Translations under genes and position numbers: made by a program | The notes under the pieces: generated by a model | Seen by the model: the letters and a program-made list of their open reading frames with translations, nothing else | The model's database searches: none | What the model was told of the DNA's origin: nothing | Assembly: GCA_030427705.1 (NCBI GenBank) | Contig: JAUIBR010000006.1 | Span: forward strand, 62,001-126,000 | Direction: 5' to 3' | DNA: 64,000 bases | From: a bacterium | GTDB taxonomy: Bacteria; Myxococcota_A; Bradymonadia; Bradymonadales; Bradymonadaceae | Shown here: positions 57,306 through 64,000 of the stretch, in pieces | Numbering within the stretch: the stretch's first letter is position 1 | Layout: every line of letters starts with the position of its first letter

Positions 57306-58850
57306 GTGAACCGCTATTTTATTGCCCTCTTGGCTGTTATCGCTCTGGTTGGATGTAACGTCGACGACGACCCTGAATTGGGTAACAATCGCAGTAACAA
57401 CGAGAACAACATCAATAACTCGAACAACGTCAACAATTCAAACAACGGCCAAGCTGATTGCGCCGGTGTGATTGGTGGCGATGCGGTCGAAGACATGTGC
57501 GGCACATGCGATGCCGACCCCACAAACGATTGTGTTGAGGATTGCGCGGGTGTGTTTGGCGGCGATGCGGTCGAAGACATGTGCGGCGTTTGCGACAACG
57601 ACGCGACGAACGACTGCGTAGCGGACTGCGCAGGCGAATTCGGCGGTGATGCTGTCGAAGATATGTGTGGCGTCTGCGACGACGACGCTACAAACGATTG
57701 CGTCGAAGACTGCAATGGTGAGTTCGGCGGAACCGCCGTGACCGACACCTGCGGCCGCTGCGTAGAAGGAACGACCGGCCTCGTTGCATGCCCAACGGCT
57801 ACGATTACGGCCGTCGCGGATGCCCACGTCGATAGCCGCAACCCAGACACGAACTACGGCAACGAAGCCGAGGTCCTCGTCGACCGGACCACGACGGAAA
57901 CGTATGTGAAGTTCGACCTCAGCTCGCTTCCAAATGACATCGTCATCCGTGCATTGACACTGCGTCTTACCGCGACGGACTCGCAAGACTTTGGTGGCAA
58001 TGGCGACGTGAATGTCTACTTCGCATCAACCGATGACTGGCAAGAAGACACCATCACTTACGCGACCAAGCCCAACTTCTCGGACTTCATCCAGGCGACC
58101 TACAACGTGGCAGGCGCAACCGCCGGCAGCGATACGGTACTTGAAGTCATCGACGACCCCGAGCTTCTGGAAATCTTCCAAGGTCAGGTCTTCGGCGACA
58201 AATTGGTGACCCTGATGATGGCGTCGGCAGGCTATCAATCGAAGTACCACTCGCTTCAAGGTGCCGACCCAAATCTGGCGATTTCAATCGATGTCAGCTA
58301 CCAAGTGCTTTCAAAAGTTGACGTCGTTGCCGTCGCTGATACCTACGTCGACAACTCCTCTCCGGACACCAATTACGGCACCAGCGAGTCTCTAGAGGTC
58401 AACCCATTCTCCCGCGCTAGCGCTGACCCGCGGCATACGACCTACGTGAAGTTCGACCTCTCGACCGTGCCATCCAACGTGAACATCGAACGCGTTGTGT
58501 TCAACATGCTCGCCTACAATGGGTTTGCCTATGGTGGAAACGGTACATGCTATACATATCTGTTGGACGACGACACTTGGGATGAATCGACCCTTACATT
58601 CAATACCATTCCCACCTTCCAGCCCGAACCCATCGGAAGTTGGTGGCTTTGGTACGACCGCACCCCTGTCGACCGCGTTGGTGCCACAGCAACGGATGAA
58701 CTATTGACGGCGACCTCGGCTGCGTACACCGATGACAAGTTGATCTCGTTCCGATTGGCATCCAGCGGCTATCACACTCAGTACCGCTCGCGAGAGTACG
58801 CTGACTCTACGCAGCACCCCAAACTCACTCTCTACTTCACCGCCAACTAG
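57306..58850 (+). CDS. Lipoprotein with Asn-rich linker, Cys repeats and two DNRLRE domains
   Basis: 514 residues from GTG 57306, which has GGAG with a 7-base spacer; an ATG 15 bases earlier overlaps that site. The lipobox is ALVGC (Cys17). An Asn-rich linker is followed by four repeats of about 27 residues with DCxGxFGGDAVEDMCGVCD. Two DNRLRE-type domains follow (AVADAHVDSRNPDTNYGN and AVADTYVDNSSPDTNYGT, each with a TYVKFDLS motif). DNRLRE domains are common in secreted carbohydrate-active or surface proteins. No catalytic module is seen. Likely a surface-anchored structural or binding protein. Confidence 0.87.
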   Translation: MNRYFIALLAVIALVGCNVDDDPELGNNRSNNENNINNSNNVNNSNNGQADCAGVIGGDAVEDMCGTCDADPTNDCVEDCAGVFGGDAVEDMCGVCDNDATNDCVADCAGEFGGDAVEDMCGVCDDDATNDCVEDCNGEFGGTAVTDTCGRCVEGTTGLVACPTATITAVADAHVDSRNPDTNYGNEAEVLVDRTTTETYVKFDLSSLPNDIVIRALTLRLTATDSQDFGGNGDVNVYFASTDDWQEDTITYATKPNFSDFIQATYNVAGATAGSDTVLEVIDDPELLEIFQGQVFGDKLVTLMMASAGYQSKYHSLQGADPNLAISIDVSYQVLSKVDVVAVADTYVDNSSPDTNYGTSESLEVNPFSRASADPRHTTYVKFDLSTVPSNVNIERVVFNMLAYNGFAYGGNGTCYTYLLDDDTWDESTLTFNTIPTFQPEPIGSWWLWYDRTPVDRVGATATDELLTATSAAYTDDKLISFRLASSGYHTQYRSREYADSTQHPKLTLYFTAN

Positions 58851-58889
58851 CTCTCTAGCCTCGCGATCCACCCCATGGATAACGCGAAG

Positions 58890-59020
58890 TTTGAAGGGCG
58901 AGCTGAAACGCGAGGCGTGAGCCGAGCTGAAACGCGAAGCCCGAAGGGCGAGCTGAAACGCGAGGCGTGAGCCGAGCTGAAACGCGAAGCCCAGCTGAGC
59001 TGTAACGCGACCGAAGGGAG
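58890..59020. repeat. Hairpin-unit array H
   Basis: Five or so units of 24-26 bp share GAGCTGAAACGCGA, alternating between endings GGCGTGAGCC and AGCCCGAAGGGC. The final truncated unit ends in GGGAG, which serves as the ribosome binding site of the flippase gene starting at 59027. The core is shared with array E. Confidence 0.88.
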
Positions 59021-59026
59021 CCTCGA

Positions 59027-60730
59027 GTGAGCGAACAAGACGATACAATCAAACGGACGGGTCGCGGTTTCCTTGTGATTACCGCGGCCAAAGTCTGGTT
59101 CTTGGTTACGGGCGCGGCCATTCAGCTGGGCCTGCCCATCGTCTTTGGTTCTGCCGAGCTATTCGGTGTTTTCAAAATCGTCACCGAGGCCATCAGTCTC
59201 ATCAACATGGTGATGATCGTGGGTACGCTACAGGCGGTCTCAAAGCTTGTGAGCGAGAAGCCTGACCATGCCGACCACTTGGTCAAACTGGCCATCAAGA
59301 TGCAATTCATGTTGGGTATCCCAATCGCAGCTTTGTATGCGCTGGGAAGCCCGTGGATTGCCGAAAGTTTCAACGACCCAACGCTGACAAACCTGCTGCG
59401 GCTATCCAGCCTGATCATCCTCTTCTACGCATTCTACGCCATCTTCATCGGTTTCCTGAATGGCATGAAGGAGTTCGTGCATCAGGCGATGTTCGACATC
59501 ATATTTGCCACCCTCAAACTCTGCGGAATCATGGGCCTGGTCGCGCTAGGCTTTGGCGTGTTCGGCGCAGTTAGTGGCTTTGTTGGGGCAGCCGGTATCG
59601 TCTGCGTGCTGTCGGCGCTGTGGGTGTTTCGATACATGCGCAAACATGATTGGAACACCGACGAATTGGTTGACGAGAAGGAGCGCATCAAGCGCCTTTT
59701 TGCGTACCTGTTCCTCGTGATGGCCTACACGTTTGCGCTCAACGCCTTGATGCGCGCTGACCTCTTCATGCTCAAGTCGGTTGCTGCTGGCGTGCCGGAA
59801 TCCCTGGTTGGAGCCGAATCACTATTTAAGACCATGAGCGACAAGTTCGCCGGCTTCTACGGCGCCGTGCTGAACGTTGCGCGGATTCCTTATCAGGGCG
59901 TGATTGCGGTGACGTTTGTCATCTTCCCACTCATCTCGGAAGCGACGTTTAACGACGACCACGAGACCACCAAAAAGTACATCCAGACGACCTTCCGCTA
60001 CTGCATGCTACTTATCGCATCGGTAGCACTAGTGCTTGTCTTCAACTCCGACAGCTTGATTGCCGGCCTCTATAGCGCCGACTACCAGGCCGCGTCGTCA
60101 GCGCTGGCTATCCTGAGCGTCTCAATCATCTTCTTTGCGCTCTATTACGTCGCTGCCACCATCATTATCGGCTCCGGTCACCCGCTTGCAGCGGTCGTCA
60201 TCACGGGCATCAGCTTGGTTGTGACAGCCTTCGCAAACTACCTCTTGGTCAATGGGGTCCACGCCGAAGTGATGCCTACGCTCGCCCTTGGAACGGGTGC
60301 GATGTCGGATGCAGGGACGGCACAAGCCTTAGTCGGTAACGCAGTTACCAGCGCCCAAAATGACTTGGCGCTGGCCGGTCCGTATCTGCTGTCGGCCCCA
60401 ACGTATATGCGGGCGGCGGCGATTGCGACGACCATCGCCATGGTCACCGGCTGCCTGACCGCTATTGGGTACCTCTGGAAGACATTCGGCGCGCTTCCGC
60501 CACTCCCGACGTTGGTCCGAATCCTCATCGGAACCGCCGTCCTTTATGGCTTGGATATGCTCATCCCGACCCCGGTTGAGTGGGTCGCCGAGTGGGGCAA
60601 ACTCAAGTTTCTAGGCCTCGTGCTGGGCAAGATGACCCTGATGGGCATCGTATTCCTCATCGTGCTCGCCGTGACAAAAGAGTTCACGAGCGAGGATTTG
60701 GCGAAGGTCCGGAAAGTCATCGGACGTTAA
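59027..60730 (+). CDS. Polysaccharide/lipid flippase-like membrane protein (MATE/Wzx superfamily)
   Basis: 567 residues from GTG 59027, with GGAG six bases upstream inside the last repeat unit. About fourteen hydrophobic helices are spread over the whole length. The start resembles the polysaccharide-biosynthesis branch of the MOP superfamily (KVWFLVTGAAIQLGLPIVFG, LINMVMIVGTLQAVSKL). These proteins flip lipid-linked sugars across the membrane. No glycosyltransferase genes are adjacent, so the substrate is open. Confidence 0.82.
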   Translation: MSEQDDTIKRTGRGFLVITAAKVWFLVTGAAIQLGLPIVFGSAELFGVFKIVTEAISLINMVMIVGTLQAVSKLVSEKPDHADHLVKLAIKMQFMLGIPIAALYALGSPWIAESFNDPTLTNLLRLSSLIILFYAFYAIFIGFLNGMKEFVHQAMFDIIFATLKLCGIMGLVALGFGVFGAVSGFVGAAGIVCVLSALWVFRYMRKHDWNTDELVDEKERIKRLFAYLFLVMAYTFALNALMRADLFMLKSVAAGVPESLVGAESLFKTMSDKFAGFYGAVLNVARIPYQGVIAVTFVIFPLISEATFNDDHETTKKYIQTTFRYCMLLIASVALVLVFNSDSLIAGLYSADYQAASSALAILSVSIIFFALYYVAATIIIGSGHPLAAVVITGISLVVTAFANYLLVNGVHAEVMPTLALGTGAMSDAGTAQALVGNAVTSAQNDLALAGPYLLSAPTYMRAAAIATTIAMVTGCLTAIGYLWKTFGALPPLPTLVRILIGTAVLYGLDMLIPTPVEWVAEWGKLKFLGLVLGKMTLMGIVFLIVLAVTKEFTSEDLAKVRKVIGR

Positions 60731-60756
60731 CACTGCTTTGCGCCTGCTGATTCTCG

Positions 60757-60800
60757 TGTGCTGCTTCGCGCAAGCTGCGATGCGCAAGGCAGCAAGCACA
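60757..60800. other. Imperfect inverted repeat between flippase and PH-like gene
   Basis: Outer arms TGTGCTGC and GCAGC-AAGCACA with inner arms near TTCGCGCA and TGCGCAA can fold into an interrupted hairpin. There is no T-run, so it is not a clear terminator. AAGGAG at 60832-60837 is the ribosome binding site of the next gene. Confidence 0.3.
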
Positions 60801-60842
60801 ATGTAGCCCGTGCAACGCAGCCGGCGCGAATAAGGAGATCCA

Positions 60843-61478
60843 ATGCCCGATGATGCCCCTGAAACCACCGACTTGGTCCGCACCTCCGATCCTTACGAGC
60901 AAGAATTCATGGGCGCGGGCGAGCTGGTCCTCCATCGTGACAAGGTCGCGAACTCTGGGTGGATGCATGCGCTGATGGCGTTCGTAACCGTGGCCGGCAT
61001 CGTCGGTGTTATCGGTTCTGGAGCCCCAATCGCGGTCGCCCTCTTGCCTTTGTTGGTTGGCTTCATGGCATGGCTGTCCATCGCCACGTTGCGCACGACG
61101 GTGACTGCGGAAAACGTCTACATTCAGATGGGCATCATCGGGCCAACTATCCCGGTCGACAGCATCGTGAGCGCAAAAGCCGTGGACTACTCGTGGGTCA
61201 AGTATGGTGGGTGGGGCGTCCGTTTCTCAATCTTCGACGGCTCGATCGCCTATAACGTCATGAGTGACAAAGGGAAGGCAGTCGAAATCGAGTATAAGAA
61301 GGGCAACAAAATCAAGAAGGTCCTTGTCTCATCACACCAAAACGCTCTGTTAGCCGACGCCATCCAACGCGCGATGGCCGGCGAGCTTGAGTCCGACTTC
61401 GAACAAGAGGTCGCCCTTGATTTCGGTGAAGAAAACGTAGAGTTTCAAATCAATGAAGAACGCGAACAGCATCACTAG
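60843..61478 (+). CDS. Membrane protein with bacterial PH-like domain
   Basis: 211 residues from an ATG with AAGGAG five bases upstream. Two hydrophobic segments lie near 38-80 (WMHALMAFVTVAGIVGVIG, VALLPLLVGFMAWLSIA). A beta-rich stretch with LRTTVTAENVYIQMG, IPVDSIVSAKAVDYSW and VEIEYKKGNKIKKVLVSS resembles bacterial PH (bPH) domains. An acidic tail follows. Such proteins are membrane associated; function is not clear. It follows the flippase on the same strand. Confidence 0.72.
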   Translation: MPDDAPETTDLVRTSDPYEQEFMGAGELVLHRDKVANSGWMHALMAFVTVAGIVGVIGSGAPIAVALLPLLVGFMAWLSIATLRTTVTAENVYIQMGIIGPTIPVDSIVSAKAVDYSWVKYGGWGVRFSIFDGSIAYNVMSDKGKAVEIEYKKGNKIKKVLVSSHQNALLADAIQRAMAGELESDFEQEVALDFGEENVEFQINEEREQHH

Positions 61479-61491
61479 TCTGTAGTACACA

Positions 61492-62238
61492 ATGCTCAAG
61501 ATAATCATTGGAACTGGCCTGCTCTTGGTCGCTATGGGTTGCAACACCTTCGCATCCCTGGAAGATGCTGCTGAGCCAGATATGGGAACGTATGATCAGG
61601 GGACGAATGATGAAGGAACGAACGATCAGGGAGTGAACATCGATCAGTCCGTCGATCTATGTGATGTGTCCTGTGGAATCGAGCACATACCCGCCGACGT
61701 AGACCTGATCTTTGTCACCAAGACACGGTACTTCGTCCAGGATATCATTGACGCGATCGAGGCTCCAGATGGCGATATCAGGCAGCGTGCGGATAAACTC
61801 TGTACGGATGAAGCAAACGATTTCCTGCCATCCCAATTCGCGCAATTGAAGTGGAAAGCGATTTTATCCCGCGATAGTTCGACGGATAATCCAGACGCTG
61901 AAGCCAGAAACTATATTGCAAATCGGTATCCTGTTTGGACGCATGAAGGCAACGAATTTGCAGATGCTGGGTCGTTGTTTTCGTCACCAACCAAATCCAC
62001 CTTCTCAACCAGTGTGACGGGCGAACCTTTCACAGGAACAGTTCGAGTTTGGACTGGAGCAAAAATGGACGGCGGCGACGCGACCACCTGTTACAGCTGG
62101 GTTCGCGCGGATAACACGACGACGGGTGCCGTTGGGAACCCCAGAAGCAATACTAATTGGCTGAACGATTCAGAAAATCAAATGGCAGCTTTGTGTGATG
62201 AACAACACTACCTCTATTGCATCAGCCAACTTCCGTAG
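61492..62238 (+). CDS. Predicted lipoprotein, DUF1554/endostatin-like fold possible
   Basis: 248 residues. The signal peptide ends in VAMGC (Cys17). A linker of short repeats (DQGTNDEGTNDQG) follows near residues 35-52. The C-terminal 170 residues have RADKLCTDEANDFLPSQ, LKWKAILS, NRYPVW and CYSWVRADNTTTG-type features that remind me of DUF1554/endostatin-like lectin domains of leptospiral lipoproteins. The match is weak. It starts 13 bases after the PH-like gene. Confidence 0.68.
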   Translation: MLKIIIGTGLLLVAMGCNTFASLEDAAEPDMGTYDQGTNDEGTNDQGVNIDQSVDLCDVSCGIEHIPADVDLIFVTKTRYFVQDIIDAIEAPDGDIRQRADKLCTDEANDFLPSQFAQLKWKAILSRDSSTDNPDAEARNYIANRYPVWTHEGNEFADAGSLFSSPTKSTFSTSVTGEPFTGTVRVWTGAKMDGGDATTCYSWVRADNTTTGAVGNPRSNTNWLNDSENQMAALCDEQHYLYCISQLP

Positions 62239-62295
62239 TAAGTGGAGCCTCACCGTCCACTCAACAAAGACCGCCAAAACCATGCACGGGAGTTG

Positions 62296-63210
62296 TCAAA
62301 TCGGCGGAATGGGAAATCCCGGATGCGCGATTGCGTTTTCGAAGTTCATCGAACTGGTGGCTGCATCCAAAACAATCGGTCCCCAGAAATGGCCTTTGCC
62401 CACCGATTCTCGAGACCCCTCATCCAATAGTACGCCGTATTCGAACACCCGCACGGTGGCTACTGTTGGACCAAGGCCCTTGTCGTTGTAGTTGTAGACG
62501 CCAATCTCAAATTGCCCCTGAGAACCGTCGAAGTCATGAATAATGACCTCCATGCCCAGGTCCGTTTCGTCCGTTTGGTGGCGAGCGATACCCCCATCGC
62601 CCCAATCTGCGGTGGCGTTTCGCCAAAAGACATCTTCCGGGGCATTGTTCCAATACGTCGAACCCGCCCGGCGGTAGTGTAAGTCGAGGTCCGGCTTGCG
62701 AACGCCGCCGTTCGGACTCGTCCATGTCAACTCGATTCGAAAGCGTGTTCCTGCTGATTTGTGGGCCAAAACGGTGGCGGTCGATGAATTGCACGTTTCG
62801 CCCGCAGCGTTATCGATAACTTGGGCTTCAACCGTGTACTCGCCCACAGCATCGAAATGTAAAACCGAACTCGTTTCTTCATGAACGGGCGCTGCGTAAG
62901 ACAATTCGGGTTTCTCAAGCAACACAAGGTTGGTTGAAAATCCGTCAGCGGTCTGTGTATCAAACGTCAGCTCCCCGCCTGGCAAGACGATGCGGCGGGA
63001 GATTGGCTCGACCCCATCGCTGTTACGAATCGCAACGTAAGCCAGCGGACATTCACGTTCCGGAATCTCCTCCAGTGTTTCGATGGGGGCTTCCGGGGCC
63101 GCTTTCTGTGCCGCCGATACAGGTACACCGGGTAGTACGAGAGGCTCGGGGTCTCCGCATCCCAATCCTGTGATCAAGAGCAGGCAACTCAGTTGGTAGG
63201 TCATCTTCAT
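62296..63210 (-). CDS. Predicted lipoprotein with beta-sandwich domains
   Basis: 304 residues from ATG 63208-63210, which has GAGG six bases upstream; a TTG codon before it is less likely. Lipobox TGLGC (Cys18). The sequence then has a PKD/Ig-like stretch (HFDAVGEYTVEAQVIDNAAGE) and a C-terminal domain with RFRIELTWTSPNGGVRKPDLDLHY and DWGDGG motifs like YfaP/DUF2135-type beta domains. No catalytic residues are evident. It converges on the 61492 gene with a 57-base gap and diverges from the next gene. Confidence 0.75.
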   Translation of the reverse strand: MKMTYQLSCLLLITGLGCGDPEPLVLPGVPVSAAQKAAPEAPIETLEEIPERECPLAYVAIRNSDGVEPISRRIVLPGGELTFDTQTADGFSTNLVLLEKPELSYAAPVHEETSSVLHFDAVGEYTVEAQVIDNAAGETCNSSTATVLAHKSAGTRFRIELTWTSPNGGVRKPDLDLHYRRAGSTYWNNAPEDVFWRNATADWGDGGIARHQTDETDLGMEVIIHDFDGSQGQFEIGVYNYNDKGLGPTVATVRVFEYGVLLDEGSRESVGKGHFWGPIVLDAATSSMNFENAIAHPGFPIPPI

Positions 63211-63342
63211 CAATGACCTCTACGAGCCAATCGCCGATTCAGGTGAACTCAATCACGGACCGAACGTTTGTCGATTGCCCTTGCCGTTGTGACCTGTTGC
63301 TGGGACTTTTGAATGAGATTCCCCAAAGATGTTGGAGCGGAA

Positions 63343-64000
63343 ATGACGTTTTACGGACCAGATTACGGACCATGGAAATTTGCTGATTTGGTGGACCCCT
63401 CAGCAGAACACTTGGAAGCAAAGGCCTTGATTGAGCAGTTCTGGAAGGAGTTTGAGGACGCGGCTCCGGAGATTACACGCCTTCTGGAATCGTCGAGTGG
63501 CGAGGCAGCGATAGACCTAATCCAAAAACTCAATCCGTTTGAGCTCTGTTTTGAATATGGTCGCCAAGACGGATGGGTTCTTAGATTCACAACGGAAGGA
63601 GACTATCCACAGCAGCCTTTCCTGAACGCGTTTGTTGACGCCGCTCCGGAATTGGATGGCTGGTCGTTTCGGTCGCACAGAGACGCTGACAGCGGATATT
63701 CTCTGCAACTGGTCGAAGCCCGCACTGGTGTTAAACTGAACAATCCCAAGCTGTTGGGCTTTCCCGGTGAAAACAGGTTCATGGATGTTGTTGTGCTACT
63801 GGACGCGAAACAGGTCGGTCCTGTGTCTGGGTCATCGGCTCCGTTAGTGTTGGTTGAGACACTACTCGGGGAGCACGACTTAGACGTTTGGATTGGAGAC
63901 ATCGAGGTCCGGCAAAGACCTGGTATCTTTGCCAAGTTCAGCAATCAACCAAAGGGGGAAGATATCCGCGCGTTGTCTTCGATGTTGGCGGCTCACAAGC
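63343..64000 (+). CDS. Hypothetical protein, 3' end outside window
   Basis: The frame stays open to the last base, so this is the 5' part of a gene of at least 219 codons. ATG 63343 has GGAG five bases upstream and is preferred; another in-frame ATG at 63313 would add ten residues without a ribosome binding site. The visible protein starts MTFYGPDYGPW, is acidic and mixed alpha/beta (FELCFEYGRQDGW, PFLNAFVDAAPELDGWSF), and has no signal peptide. It may be an ankyrin-like or immunity-type cytoplasmic protein, but I do not recognise the family. Confidence 0.65.
   Translation, partial: MTFYGPDYGPWKFADLVDPSAEHLEAKALIEQFWKEFEDAAPEITRLLESSSGEAAIDLIQKLNPFELCFEYGRQDGWVLRFTTEGDYPQQPFLNAFVDAAPELDGWSFRSHRDADSGYSLQLVEARTGVKLNNPKLLGFPGENRFMDVVVLLDAKQVGPVSGSSAPLVLVETLLGEHDLDVWIGDIEVRQRPGIFAKFSNQPKGEDIRALSSMLAAHK

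Overview
The window looks like a chromosome segment of a Myxococcota/deltaproteobacterial-type bacterium, possibly Bradymonadales-like. This is inferred from gene content only. The signs are about thirteen predicted lipoproteins, six of them with long Asn-rich linkers of the NN-x-NN type, two exported proteins with MYXO-CTERM-like tails, a giant Ser/Thr-kinase/sigma54-activator fusion, and a reverse transcriptase close to the myxobacterial retron enzymes. No rRNA, tRNA, CRISPR array, transposase or integrase was seen.

Layout. Positions 1-2641 hold the 3' end of dnaG and rpoD. Positions 2866-11358 hold surface lipoproteins, a serine hydrolase and lpd. Positions 11504-17366 hold a large lipoprotein, a ParDE toxin-antitoxin pair, and a tail-to-tail STAS-MlaE permease and MlaF ATPase. 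Positions 17411-25242 hold exported or lipid-anchored proteins and sucB. Positions 25470-32075 are a signalling operon: kinase-TPR-GAF-sigma54 activator, a small protein and a membrane histidine kinase. Positions 32058-35408 hold an M23 peptidase, SUKH and DUF4241 proteins and tpiA.

Positions 35909-43107 are the most interesting region: a retron-like defence locus made of a reverse transcriptase, a translationally coupled HEAT/ARM-like protein, and a winged-helix/SWIM protein. Two opposite-strand genes, a metzincin-like protease and a lipoprotein, lie between the last of these and the other two. The combination matches my recollection of the type XIII retron class. Positions 43323-54964 hold a thrombospondin-type-3 lipoprotein, sixA, another lipoprotein, rapZ, an MscS-like channel and a 1610-residue SLC12-like transporter fused to a helical and P-loop region. 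Positions 55031-64000 hold MYXO-CTERM-like paralogues, a DNRLRE lipoprotein, a flippase and small exported proteins, and end in a truncated gene.

A second theme runs through the window. At least eight intergenic tandem arrays are built from short GC-rich hairpin units. The period is exactly 22 bp in three arrays and about 18-27 bp in the others. Each locus has its own variant. The arrays abut genes so closely that they contain stop codons or ribosome binding sites, and some flip orientation in the middle. I do not recognise this as a named repeat family.
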